Assembly: GCA_030145275.1 (NCBI GenBank) | Contig: JAQYVV010000010.1 | Span: 1-64,000 of the forward strand | Length of the DNA: 64,000 bases | Direction: 5' to 3' | Source: Desulfurivibrionaceae bacterium | GTDB taxonomy: Bacteria > Desulfobacterota > Desulfobulbia > Desulfobulbales > VMSU01 | Shown here: positions 47,807 through 57,061 of the stretch, in pieces | Numbering within the stretch: the first letter of the stretch is position 1 | How the letters are laid out: each line of letters opens with the position of its first letter | The notes under the pieces: generated by a model | Databases searched by the model: none | Told to the model about the DNA's origin: nothing | What the model saw: the letters and a program-made list of their open reading frames with translations, nothing else | Translations under genes and position numbers: made by a program

Positions 47807-48604
47807 CTAATTAAGGATCTGTTTCTGGCCCTCAGGGGAGCGATAAAAATCTATAATTTTCTGGACTTCGGGAGCCGGATCGCCAATGGTGATTAAGCCA
47901 AGAGGCCGTTCAATCGTCTCACTTTTTATTACCTTGGCTTTACCTGGGTTTAAGGAGTAAAAGCCAGCGCTTACCGCACCGATACCACCTTTGTCTTTGG
48001 AGACTTCGTTAATTTCAAGACGAGTGCTTTTTACCAGGGTAGCACTGGCGGCGTAATCAGCTTTTTTCATGACCATTTTCTGAAACACTGCCTTAGTTGA
48101 ACTTCCGGCATGACTAGTAATTACCTGCACTGGTAGATCAGGACCGCCCACATCTTTCCAGTTGGTGACCTTACCGGTATTTAAATCACTAATTTGTGCC
48201 CAGCTGAGAGAATCGACCGAATTGTCCTGATGGACAATTGCTACGATAATATCTTTAGTAATTTCATGGAATTGCAGTCCCTGCGGCACTTCAATTGGAG
48301 CCTTGCCGTCCTTTTTTAGAACCTTTTGAGCTGATTTTATGCTTTCTTCTAGGGTATTGGATGAGATGGCCACATTAGTTTTTCCTTCAAACAAGGCGAG
48401 CATACCCTTGCCAGTGCCAACTCCAAACACCTTAGTCTTGAGGCCGCTTGCAGCTTCAAAGGCCTGCGCCCCTGGTTCCAGAAAGCGTTTCTGGCAGGTG
48501 GTAGACCCCCATAACTTGACCATATCAGCTGCGGAAGCGGTAAAAGAGGTTAAAACAACCAGACACATTGCGAGTACCAGGGATTTAATGTTCATTTGTT
48601 TCAT
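47807..48604 (-). CDS. PstS-like phosphate/oxyanion periplasmic binding protein
   Basis: Signal peptide; VKLWGSTTCQKRFLEPGAQAFEAASGLKTKVFGVGTGKGMLALFEGKTNVAISSNTLEE; KVTNWKDVGGPDLPVQVITSHAGSSTKAVFQ. Confidence 0.8.
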   Translation of the reverse strand: MKQMNIKSLVLAMCLVVLTSFTASAADMVKLWGSTTCQKRFLEPGAQAFEAASGLKTKVFGVGTGKGMLALFEGKTNVAISSNTLEESIKSAQKVLKKDGKAPIEVPQGLQFHEITKDIIVAIVHQDNSVDSLSWAQISDLNTGKVTNWKDVGGPDLPVQVITSHAGSSTKAVFQKMVMKKADYAASATLVKSTRLEINEVSKDKGGIGAVSAGFYSLNPGKAKVIKSETIERPLGLITIGDPAPEVQKIIDFYRSPEGQKQILN

Positions 48605-48774
48605 ACTTAATCTCCTTTTGAAATAATTTTAATTTGTGCCAAAATGTCAGAAAATGACGACAGGTAAAGACACCTGCGGGGGGGGGAATTTTGTTTCTAA
48701 CCTATCAGGTCAGATATCCTCTATAAGACGTAGTAGTACATAACACACACAAAAAAAACAAAAAAAACAAAAAA

Positions 48775-48808
48775 AAACCCCGAAATCCTTTTCAAGATTC
48801 GGGGTTTT
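48775..48808 (-). terminator. Intrinsic terminator downstream of tRNA-Ser
   Basis: On minus strand AACCCCGAATCTTGAAAAGGATTTCGGGGTTTTTTTT. Confidence 0.8.
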
Positions 48809-48839
48809 GGACTTTACTATATTTCGCAAGAGTAAAAAA

Positions 48840-48925
48840 TGGCGGAGGAAGTAGGATTCGAACCCACGGTACTTTCGTACAACGGTTTTCAAGACCGCCG
48901 CCTTCAGCCACTCGGCCATTCCTCC
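48840..48925 (-). tRNA. tRNA-Ser(UGA)
   Basis: GGAGGAATGGCCGAGTGGCTGAAGGCGGCGGTCTTGAAAACCG...GGGTTCGAATCCTACTTCCTCCGCCA; anticodon TGA; long variable arm; CCA encoded. Confidence 0.95.
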
Positions 48926-49130
48926 ACACTGCACTACAGAACAAAGAGCTTTTTTACCATTTCAACCAAATCATGTCAATGACAGAAATAGTTTTTGGGC
49001 GGGATTTCTTCCGCTTATTTGATCCAATAAAACCGGAGATAAGACCCTTTACTCATCATATATCATCTACAGATTTATTTTTCCTTCTCTCTGGATACAT
49101 GCTTAAACGCCTATCTTTAAATCAAAGGGT

Positions 49131-50513
49131 CTAAATAAACTCCAAAGCTTCGCCAATTTTTTTGACCGGGATTATTTTCATGCCGGATATTCCGGCTTTA
49201 GGAGCATTGGCACTGGGCACAATTGCCTGCTTAAACCCATGCTTAACCGCCTCTTTCAGGCGCTCCTGACCGTTGGGGACCGGTCTAATTTCCCCCGCCA
49301 GGCCAACCTCGCCAAAGACGACCAGGTCCGCAGGCAAGGCCTTGTCTTTCAGGCTCGATAAAATTGCCAGCAATACGGCAAGGTCGGCACTGGTTTCTGC
49401 CACTTTGACCCCGCCAACCACATTAACATACACATCCTGGCTATAGCTTGTCACCCCGCCATGACGGTGCAGGACGGCCAACTGCAGGTTCAACCTGTTC
49501 TGGTCCAAGCCGACGGCAACACGCCTCGGATAATCGGAATAGCTGCTCTCTACCAGGGCCTGAACTTCCACCAATAATGGCCGGCTCCCTTCCCAGACAA
49601 CCATGACCACCGAGCCAGGTGAAGGTTCATCGCCTCGAGATAAAAATATGGCCGATGGGTTTTTCACCTCTTTTAAGCCCGTTTCGGTCATGGCAAACAC
49701 ACCGAGTTCATTAACCGCTCCATAGCGATTTTTGATGGCCCGCATCAGCCGGTAGCGGCTATCACTGCCTCCCTCAAAATAGCAGACTACATCTATAATG
49801 TGTTCCAAGACCCTAGGCCCAGCAAGTCCTCCAGACTTGGTGACATGTCCGACTAAAAAAATGGCGATCCCCGTCTGTTTGGCAAAGCGGGTCAAATAGG
49901 CCGCACTCTCTCGCACCTGGGTCACACCCCCAGGAGCTGCCTGAATGTCTGAGACCTGCATGGTCTGGATCGAATCAATGACGAGCACCCCGGGTTTTTC
50001 TTTTAGGGCGGTGGCACAAATATTTTCCACCTGGGTATCGGCTGCAAGCACCAAATTAGATTTGCCCATGCCAAGCCTTTTTGCCCGCAGGGCTATCTGC
50101 TGCAGAGACTCCTCACCAGTTACATAGAGAGCCTTAACATCCTTAAAAGTACAGCAAACCTGTAGCAAGGCGGTGCTTTTACCAACCCCGGGATCTCCGC
50201 CGATCAAGACCACGGAACCAGGAACCACCCCCCCTCCAAGCACCCGGTCAAGCTCCGGCATCCCGGTTGAGATACGAGGCATTGTCTCCAGTTCCACCTC
50301 GGCAATGCTCTTTACTTCAATCACAGAACCGCTGTAACCTGACTGGCCATAGCCCGCCGTCCCCACTACTGCTTCGACAACAGTCTCTTCAATGGTATTC
50401 CATTCATTACATTCCGGGCATTGCCCGGCCCATTTTCCAAAAACTGCGTCGCAAGAACTACAGGTATAGGATTTTTTTTGTTTCGCCATTTTTTCCTGCT
50501 TAAGATTAGCCAT
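49131..50513 (-). CDS. radA: DNA repair protein RadA (Sms)
   Basis: Zinc finger CSSCDAVFGKWAGQCPEC, Walker A GGDPGVGKST, KNRYGAVNE motif. Confidence 0.96.
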   Translation of the reverse strand: MANLKQEKMAKQKKSYTCSSCDAVFGKWAGQCPECNEWNTIEETVVEAVVGTAGYGQSGYSGSVIEVKSIAEVELETMPRISTGMPELDRVLGGGVVPGSVVLIGGDPGVGKSTALLQVCCTFKDVKALYVTGEESLQQIALRAKRLGMGKSNLVLAADTQVENICATALKEKPGVLVIDSIQTMQVSDIQAAPGGVTQVRESAAYLTRFAKQTGIAIFLVGHVTKSGGLAGPRVLEHIIDVVCYFEGGSDSRYRLMRAIKNRYGAVNELGVFAMTETGLKEVKNPSAIFLSRGDEPSPGSVVMVVWEGSRPLLVEVQALVESSYSDYPRRVAVGLDQNRLNLQLAVLHRHGGVTSYSQDVYVNVVGGVKVAETSADLAVLLAILSSLKDKALPADLVVFGEVGLAGEIRPVPNGQERLKEAVKHGFKQAIVPSANAPKAGISGMKIIPVKKIGEALEFI

Positions 50514-50555
50514 TCAGCATAGGCTGCAAATCAACCTTCACACGGTGGGGGGGAG

Positions 50556-50714
50556 GTAACTGTTCAGATGTGCCTCACCCCAAGGGCATTTGCTTCGCGG
50601 CACATATTCGTTCATTTCGGAGTCTACGCTTACCTGGACTTCGAAGCATACTAGTGCTATTCGAGAAGACCAGGTAAGCGTAGACTCCGAGATGGAGTGC
50701 AGCTGAACAGTTAC
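50556..50714. repeat. Family A2 element, long form with C-motif inverted pair (159 bp)
   Basis: GTAACTGTTCAGATGTG...CGGAGTCTACGCTTACCTGG...CCAGGTAAGCGTAGACTCCGAG...GTGCAGCTGAACAGTTAC. Confidence 0.85.
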
Positions 50715-50716
50715 AG

Positions 50717-51862
50717 TCAAACAAGTTCTGCCAGAACCTGGTTTGCCACGGGCAATGATTTTTCGGTGAGACGCATCATATCATTATCAAAAAGGAGCAT
50801 ATCCTCTTCAACAAATCTGGCAATAACTTTTCCGTAATATTTTCGAGGTTCAAGGCCATATCTTTCCAAGAGCCTCGCAAGGGAGACTCCGGAAGTCAGC
50901 CGCAATCCGGTAATAACCGACTCCCGGAAGGAGGCCTCAACAGAGAGTGCTTCACCCTCATGAAAGGGCATAATCCCCTGTTGAACACAATGCACATATT
51001 GCAGATGATCAGCCACATTATGCACCCGAAATCCGTCAAAACAAGATACAGCGCCTGCGCCAAGCCCCAGATAGGAACCATTCTGCCAATAATTAATATT
51101 GTGGCGGCACTCATTACCAGGCCTGGCATAATTTGAAATCTCGTATCTTCCGTAACCAGCGGCTAGCAATTGCTCCTGTGCCGCCGCCTCCATTTCCGCC
51201 ACTTCATCATGGCCGGGCAGATTGAGCTTGCCATTTTCGTTCAATTGGGCAAAAGGTGTGTCCGGCTCAATGGTCATTTCGTACAGGGCAATATGTTCAG
51301 GGTTATGGGATATGGCAACATCCAGGGTCTGGCGTAAATCTACAGCCGTTTGCCGGGGCAGACCGTAGATAAAATCAAGGTTTATATTATCAAAGCCTGC
51401 CTGCCTGGCATGCTCGATGGCTCTGCTCGCCTCAGCGCTTGAATGACTTCGTCCCACAAGAGCCAAAAGATGATCCGAAAAGGACTGCACCCCAATGCTT
51501 AGGCGGTTAATCCCTGCCTCCCTGAGACCAGTAAGTTTTTCCACCGACACACTGTTTGGGTTTGTCTCAACAGAAATCTCCGGATTCCCAACAAAGGAGA
51601 AACCGCTAAGGCATTGCTTGACAAGTTTAGCTAACTGTTTCCCCGAATAGATGCTTGGAGTGCCACCACCTATAAAAAGAGTCGCAAAGATATTCTCCTG
51701 GCACCAGGGATGTGCGGATAAATCCTGCAGCTGCTTCCCCAAGGCTTCCAGGTAAATTGCGGGGGGGGCTTGATCCCGACAAGGAGATGAAACAAAGGCG
51801 CAATACGGACATTTGGAACGACAAAAAGGGATATGAATATAGAGACCGGCCTGCTCCATCAC
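50717..51862 (-). CDS. hemW: HemW-like radical SAM protein
   Basis: YIHIPFCRSKCPYCAF, FIGGGTPS, GVQSF, DFIYGLPRQT. Confidence 0.93.
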   Translation of the reverse strand: MMEQAGLYIHIPFCRSKCPYCAFVSSPCRDQAPPAIYLEALGKQLQDLSAHPWCQENIFATLFIGGGTPSIYSGKQLAKLVKQCLSGFSFVGNPEISVETNPNSVSVEKLTGLREAGINRLSIGVQSFSDHLLALVGRSHSSAEASRAIEHARQAGFDNINLDFIYGLPRQTAVDLRQTLDVAISHNPEHIALYEMTIEPDTPFAQLNENGKLNLPGHDEVAEMEAAAQEQLLAAGYGRYEISNYARPGNECRHNINYWQNGSYLGLGAGAVSCFDGFRVHNVADHLQYVHCVQQGIMPFHEGEALSVEASFRESVITGLRLTSGVSLARLLERYGLEPRKYYGKVIARFVEEDMLLFDNDMMRLTEKSLPVANQVLAELV

Positions 51863-52593
51863 TGATTATTAAGGAGACGTCTGCACTCTTCACTAATTTC
51901 GGCCATTATGCCAAGATCCGCAAAGCTGCAGGGCCGTTTTGAACCGGCCACAATGAAGTGGTCGAGAAGTTGGATGTTCATAAGTGAGAGGGCAAGATAC
52001 AAGTTGCGGGTCAACTTCTTGTCTTCCAGAGACGGCTCCCTGGCGCCGGAGGGGTGATTATGGGCAATAACAAGTGCAGCCGCATTATGATGTAAAGCCG
52101 CTTTGACAAGTTCGCGCGGGTGAATGGTGTTACTGGTCAAGGTCCCTTCAGCAACGATTTCAGATTTAATAATGGCGTGGGCGGCATCAAGAAAAATGAC
52201 CATCAAGACCTCTTTTTTGAGATCCCGCATGCTGTGGATAAGAAAATCTGAGACTTGCGCCGACGATTGCAAATAATCTTTGCTATTCAAGCGCTGCTGT
52301 AAATATCGGCGAGCCACCGAATGGACAAAATGGAGAGCAAAAGAGTTTTTGGGGCCAACCCCTTTTACCTGTTCCAACTGAGCCTGCTTAGCATCAAGGA
52401 CGCCTGCAAGTGAACCGAATTGAGCAATCAGGGCCTTAGCAGGCTCCTTGCAGTCTTTTCTTGGTGTCCCCAGGGTGAGAAGCAGTTCCAAGACATCCGT
52501 ATCCGTGAAGCCGGCAAGACCACGCTCTAAAAAATTATCCCGTAGACGCTGGCGATGACCGGCGCCTTTCTCTTGCCAGTCCTCTTTCTTCAT
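51859..52593 (-). CDS. radC: RadC/JAB-domain protein
   Basis: Helix-hairpin-helix N-terminus; HPRELVKAALHHNAAALVIAHNHPSGAREPS...LLDHFIV. Confidence 0.93.
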   Translation of the reverse strand: MKKEDWQEKGAGHRQRLRDNFLERGLAGFTDTDVLELLLTLGTPRKDCKEPAKALIAQFGSLAGVLDAKQAQLEQVKGVGPKNSFALHFVHSVARRYLQQRLNSKDYLQSSAQVSDFLIHSMRDLKKEVLMVIFLDAAHAIIKSEIVAEGTLTSNTIHPRELVKAALHHNAAALVIAHNHPSGAREPSLEDKKLTRNLYLALSLMNIQLLDHFIVAGSKRPCSFADLGIMAEISEECRRLLNNQ

Positions 52594-54027
52594 CTATTTT
52601 GTAAGCTCTTTCTGGAATAGCTCATTGGCCATCTGAGGATTGGCCTGTCCCTTTGTCTTCTTCATAAGCTGCCCGACAAAGAAACCCATCACCTTTGTTT
52701 TCCCATCCCTGAACTGTTCCACCTGTTCCGGATTATCAGCCATAATCTCCTGGACAATACGGACAAGGTCTCCCTCGTCACTCATCTGGGACAGGTTTTT
52801 CTCCTTGACGATGGCTTCTGCCTCTTTACCACTCTCCATCATGTCGCTAAAGACAGTTTTGGCAATTTTACCGCTTATGGTCCCTTTTTGAACCATGGTT
52901 AGCAAGGCAGCAAGATTCGCCGGCGATACCTTACATGCCGCAATGTCCTCTGGACCACCGCCTTTAAACTCTCGCATCAGTTCGGTCATGATCCAGTTAC
53001 TCAGTTTTTTGGCATTGTCATACCCGAGCAGAGCCGCCTCAAAATAATCCGCCAACTCTTTGGCCGCAGTCAATACTTCAGCATCGTAAGCCGGCAGGCC
53101 AAGCTCCTCCATAAATCTCTGTTTACGCTGACCGGGAAGTTCCGGCAAACTCGCCCGGGCAGTCTCTATCCATTCCTCATCAATAACAATGGGAACCAGA
53201 TCCGGGTCGGGGAAATACCTGTAGTCATGGGCCTCTTCTTTGCTGCGCATGGAGGAGGTCACATTGCGATCCGGATCCCAGAGGAGTGTGGCCTGCACCA
53301 CCTCTTCCCCCTCCAAAAGGAGATCCCTCTGTCGCCGTATTTCATACTCCAAAGCCCTCTGGACGTTGCGAAAAGAGTTCATGTTTTTCAATTCAGTACG
53401 AGTACCAAGCTCTTTTTGTCCATGCGGCCGCAAAGAGATGTTGGCATCACAGCGAAAACTGCCTTCCTGCATATTGCCATCACAGATATCAAGATAGCGT
53501 AAAATAGAGTGGATTTTTTTCAGGTAGGCGACGGCCTCTTCCGGGGAACGCAGATCAGGCTCGCTGACTATTTCGATCAGTGGAACAGCGGTACGATTTA
53601 GATCAACGTATGATTTCGGCTCCCTTTCATCATGAACCAGCTTGCCGGCATCTTCTTCCATATGGATTCGGGTAAGGCCGATTTTTTTGCTCTCGTCCTC
53701 CACCTCAATCTTAACCCAGCCATGTTCAGCAATGGGCAGATCGAACTGGGAAACCTGATACCCCTTAGGTAGATCCGGGTAGAAATAGTTTTTCCGGGCA
53801 AACTGGTTGGTCCGGTTAATCTCACAATTTGTGGCCAGGGCCATGCGAATTGAATAATCAACCACTTGCTTGTTCAGGACGGGCAAAACCCCGGGCATGC
53901 CAAGACAGACTGGGCATGTATGCGAATTTGGCGCTGCCCCGAAAGAGGTGGTGCAGCCGCAAAATATTTTGGTGTTCGTCTTGAGCTGCGCATGTACTTC
54001 AAGTCCTATAACTATTTCAAATTCCAT
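52594..54027 (-). CDS. gatB: Aspartyl/glutamyl-tRNA amidotransferase subunit B
   Basis: [48 protein letters not shown]-terminal YqeY-like domain. Confidence 0.97.
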   Translation of the reverse strand: MEFEIVIGLEVHAQLKTNTKIFCGCTTSFGAAPNSHTCPVCLGMPGVLPVLNKQVVDYSIRMALATNCEINRTNQFARKNYFYPDLPKGYQVSQFDLPIAEHGWVKIEVEDESKKIGLTRIHMEEDAGKLVHDEREPKSYVDLNRTAVPLIEIVSEPDLRSPEEAVAYLKKIHSILRYLDICDGNMQEGSFRCDANISLRPHGQKELGTRTELKNMNSFRNVQRALEYEIRRQRDLLLEGEEVVQATLLWDPDRNVTSSMRSKEEAHDYRYFPDPDLVPIVIDEEWIETARASLPELPGQRKQRFMEELGLPAYDAEVLTAAKELADYFEAALLGYDNAKKLSNWIMTELMREFKGGGPEDIAACKVSPANLAALLTMVQKGTISGKIAKTVFSDMMESGKEAEAIVKEKNLSQMSDEGDLVRIVQEIMADNPEQVEQFRDGKTKVMGFFVGQLMKKTKGQANPQMANELFQKELTK

Positions 54028-54102
54028 CCCTACTCCTTTCCAATCCTCTTAAGCGGCCTGGTAACTTCAGCATAGACTGCAAATTACCCTTAACTCCAGA
54101 CT

Positions 54103-54210
54103 GTAACTGTTCAGATGTGGTCCATATTTGCACGATCAGGCCACCCAGACTATACACCTGTATGCTGGGTGGCTTGATCGTGTGAAGATGGGGTGCAGCT
54201 GAACAGTTAC
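54103..54210. repeat. Family A2 nested-hairpin element (108 bp)
   Basis: GTAACTGTTCAGATG...ACGATCAGGCCACCCAG-ACTATACACCTGTATG-CTGGGTGGCTTGATCGT...GATGGGGTGCAGCTGAACAGTTAC. Confidence 0.88.
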
Positions 54211-54743
54211 CCGGCCTGCTGAATCCAGGCCCTTATACCAACAAGTTCCTGCTGCCAATCCTGAGTAATCCGTTTTTTCAAAAACATTCTAAAAAGCTCA
54301 TCAATCAGATGCGCAGCCTCTTCATACAAACCGGCTTTTTCAAGAATTCGGCCTTCAACCGCCCCTGGGTCGTCTGACTCTTCAGCCGTTGCCATCGTCT
54401 TTGGGGTGCGGACACTGCGAAAGTCAAACACGCTTCCGGTGAGGGTCAGGTTCCATTCGTAATCTCCGCGCCCGAGAAGAATTCGTGCCTGCTCGAGTTT
54501 TTTACCCATTTTCAAACCGGTATGGGCCTCCCTCATCTCCGCCTGCAAGCCCTGGCAGATAATCTTTTCAAAAGATTCCCCTTCACCAGATTCAAGCAGC
54601 ATATGTTTTTCAAAAACAACCAACACATCCCCAATACCTGGGATATCAACCGAGCCCCCCCTCTCTTCACTCTTATACCAGAGCCAAGTAAGAAATTCCT
54701 GCCCGAGGAAGCGCTTTTCAATCATTAAATCAACTAAATCCAT
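54207..54743 (-). CDS. RdgC-like protein, C-terminal half
   Basis: DLMIEKRFLGQEFLTWLWYKSE...LLLGRGDYEW-type segment typical of the C-terminal half of delta-proteobacterial RdgC-like proteins; stop provided by A2 element. Confidence 0.6.
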   Translation of the reverse strand: MDLVDLMIEKRFLGQEFLTWLWYKSEERGGSVDIPGIGDVLVVFEKHMLLESGEGESFEKIICQGLQAEMREAHTGLKMGKKLEQARILLGRGDYEWNLTLTGSVFDFRSVRTPKTMATAEESDDPGAVEGRILEKAGLYEEAAHLIDELFRMFLKKRITQDWQQELVGIRAWIQQAG

Positions 54744-54765
54744 AATAGTCTCACTCTAATAATTA

Positions 54766-54879
54766 TAATCCGGATAAACCGGAAATAAGTGCCTTAACAG
54801 TGGTCTGCAACATATTGGAAGCATTGTTCTTTTTTGGAATTCTTGCTTTTTGTGACAGAATTTCAGTTATAAGGCACTA
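54766..54879 (+). repeat. Family B intergenic repeat at the rdgC N/C junction
   Basis: TAATCCGGATAAACCGGAAATAAGTGCCTTAACAGTGG...TTTCAGTTATAAGGCACTA. Confidence 0.88.
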
Positions 54880-54885
54880 AAAATA

Positions 54886-55491
54886 CTAAAGAAAAATAGA
54901 CGGGGTCACTTCAGCAAGTCTGTCCTCGTCTGCCTGGTCAAGAAGGTGGACCGCTGCCAGATAAGGGATCTGCCTGACAAGATGAAGGTCAAAAGAGGTT
55001 TTAAAAAACTCTTCTAAAACTTCCTGGGCCTTACCGCTGGTTGAAAAAAACAAAAGCGTATTTTCTGATAAATTCCAGAGAAGATCATAGACAACCGGCA
55101 CAGGAACCGCCTTTTTGATCAGCATCAAGCGCATATTTTCTTTTATCTCAAGCCGATGCCCCCTGCTTAACTTGGGAACTTGCCTCTCTTTTTTCAAGCG
55201 CTCCTCTTCCTTGAGACAAAATTTCTTCAAAACCGTCGAAGAGACTTTACGTTCATCTACACGCAGAGACAAAACCACGTAATCACCTGCTGCATATGAG
55301 GCATAAGCAAACTCCTCATCAAACATATTAAGAACAGAGACCCAACCTATGGAATATTCATCATAGCTGTCGTCTATGTCTTTAAAAGAGTGCTGCGCTA
55401 TACGCTCCGCAGCAAAACTCCAAAAATTATCCGGCAATTCACCTTCCACTGAAAAACGGACAAAGGTAGCCGAATTCGATAACATCCCCAT
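54886..55491 (-). CDS. RdgC-like protein, N-terminal half (ORF track start 55641; better start 55491, MGMLSNSATF with AGGTGA RBS)
   Basis: LSRGHRLEIKENMRLMLIKKAVPVPVVYDLLWNLSENTLLFFSTSGKAQEVLEEFFKTSFDLHL matches RdgC N-terminal domain pattern. Confidence 0.7.
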   Translation of the reverse strand: MGMLSNSATFVRFSVEGELPDNFWSFAAERIAQHSFKDIDDSYDEYSIGWVSVLNMFDEEFAYASYAAGDYVVLSLRVDERKVSSTVLKKFCLKEEERLKKERQVPKLSRGHRLEIKENMRLMLIKKAVPVPVVYDLLWNLSENTLLFFSTSGKAQEVLEEFFKTSFDLHLVRQIPYLAAVHLLDQADEDRLAEVTPSIFL

Positions 55492-55721
55492 AAGTATCAC
55501 CTGAGTTTTTGCAAAATAAGAGAAGAGAAAGAGAGGAAATATATCAGACCAGGGCAACCTCGACAACCTATTTCTCCCGCTTCTTTTCCAATCACCACAG
55601 GGGCGGATGGCCGAGTTCAGCCATTCCTGCAAGGCTAGCATTTATATTTTTTTTAAAATTATTCAAAAAGAGTTCTTGACAGCCAAATCCATTTAATGTA
55701 GATAGTGTCCGTTTACTAGGC

Positions 55722-55797
55722 GGGTCGTTAACTCAGCCGGTAGAGTATCTGCCTTTTAAGCAGAGAGTCGCGCGTTCGAATCGCGCACGACCCACCA
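55722..55797 (+). tRNA. tRNA-Lys(UUU)
   Basis: GGGTCGTTAACTCAGCCGGTAGAGTATCTGCCTTTTAAGCAGAGAGTCGCGCGTTCGAATCGCGCACGACCCACCA; anticodon TTT. Confidence 0.96.
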
Positions 55798-55801
55798 AAA
55801 A

Positions 55802-55879
55802 GTCCCCATCGTCTAGTCAGGTCCAGGACACCGGCCTTTCACGCCGGCAACACCGGTTCGAATCCGGTTGGGGACGCCA
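55802..55879 (+). tRNA. tRNA-Glu(UUC)
   Basis: GTCCCCATCGTCTAGTCAGGTCCAGGACACCGGCCTTTCACGCCGGCAACACCGGTTCGAATCCGGTTGGGGACGCCA; anticodon TTC. Confidence 0.95.
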
Positions 55880-55901
55880 TGAAATTCAGTAGTTATTTCA
55901 A

Positions 55902-56159
55902 CTACTTACCGATAGTAAAGTAAATTGGGCCCCAGATCTTCTGTGGGCCCTTTTTTCGTTTTGTGGGCCCACACCCTGGAAGAACACTTAAAACAGGTCT
56001 TACACTATCCAGCCTTCTAATGTATCTTTCTGTGGTTGCAAGATTCTTGTGACGCAAAATAGTTTGGATATTCAACATCGAAATATTTTCTCGCGCTAAA
56101 ATACTTGCTGTCAAATAGCGGATCCCATGTAGTCCAAATGGCTTAACATCTGCTTTCAT
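55902..56159 (-). pseudogene. Tyrosine recombinase (integrase) C-terminal remnant next to tRNA-Glu
   Basis: GLHGIRYLTASILARENISMLNIQTILRHKNLATTERYIR has HxxR, H and catalytic Y; N-terminal half absent. Confidence 0.75.
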
Positions 56160-56416
56160 ACAGAGACGCTATTCAAAAAAGCGGGCAAACGTCAAGCGGT
56201 GGTGATCTCCCTAATGACTCGGAGACCATAGCCCCACTCCTGGCTGAACTGACACAACCATGCTGGCGCACCAATAAGTGGCAGGAACTTAAACCATCAC
56301 TACCAGGACAGAAATCCGGAACCATTGAAAAACTTGAGCACTACATCAATAAATTTGATTTTAAAGCAGCCCTGAAGGGGCTTGATAAAATTAACTACAA
56401 ATTGCATGGGGATTGA
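56147..56416 (+). pseudogene. Start-less ORF fragment, possibly a C-terminal tail of a hybrid sensor kinase
   Basis: Open frame ...ETIAPLLAELTQPCWRTNKWQELKPSLPGQKSGTIEKLEHYINKFDFKAALKGLDKINYKLHGD* with no in-frame ATG; Hpt-tail-like. Confidence 0.45.
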
Positions 56417-56459
56417 GGAGGGTAAAAAGCCATCGGATGCAGTGAATTAATCTACTTCC

Positions 56460-56780
56460 TCATTTTTTTTGACCAGCAGGTACATGCAAAAGTTTCTTCA
56501 GATCTGCAAAAGGGTTGAAGCTGGCTGTCGCTCTTTCCCCAGCATTAGAATCTTGAGCATCCTGCCACTCAGCCTCCAGGGAACGCGAATGTTCGTTATC
56601 GTGGCAGTAAATGCACAACAGTTCCCAGTTGCTGCCGTCAAGCGGATTGTTACTGTGATCATGATCTTTGTGGTGAACCGTTAACTCTGGAAGCTTTTTC
56701 CCGGAAAATTCCCGGGTACATTTTGCGCAGACCCACGGGAAAAGTTTAAGCGCTTGATCTCGGTACTCATCTTTTTTCAT
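56460..56780 (-). CDS. yajD: YajD-type HNH endonuclease
   Basis: LFPWVCAKCTREFSGKKLPELTVHHKDHDHSNNPLDGSNWELLCIYCHDNEHSR; C-terminal NPFADLKKLL. Confidence 0.93.
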   Translation of the reverse strand: MKKDEYRDQALKLFPWVCAKCTREFSGKKLPELTVHHKDHDHSNNPLDGSNWELLCIYCHDNEHSRSLEAEWQDAQDSNAGERATASFNPFADLKKLLHVPAGQKK

Positions 56781-56840
56781 TTTCTGCGTCCCACCTTAGT
56801 TAAGAGAACTTCACCTTGCTGAATCATTCCAAAAATATCA

Positions 56841-56948
56841 GTAACTGTTCAGAAGCACCCCATCTTCGCCCAAATGGACCTTCTCGAATAGCACTAGTAT
56901 GCTACGAAGGCCCATTTGAACGAATATGGGGCACTTCTGAACAGTTAC
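56841..56948. repeat. Family A2 nested-hairpin element (108 bp)
   Basis: GTAACTGTTCAGAAGCACCCCAT...CAAATGG...TAGCACTAGTATGCT...CCATTTG...ATGGGGCACTTCTGAACAGTTAC. Confidence 0.88.
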
Positions 56949-57061
56949 GGTTCCGAGTTTAGGGTCATTTCAAGCCCTGCCTGAATAGTTATAAATATCA
57001 TAACTATTCGGCAACACTGCGCAGGAAGGTGATCGGGCACCCCATTCACCAGGCAGGAGAC

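Noticed and set aside
48710-48934. 74-aa minus-strand ORF MQCGGMAEWLKAAVLKTVVRKYRGFES...
   Set aside because: It is a translation of tRNA-Ser(UGA) and its terminator, a classic spurious ORF.
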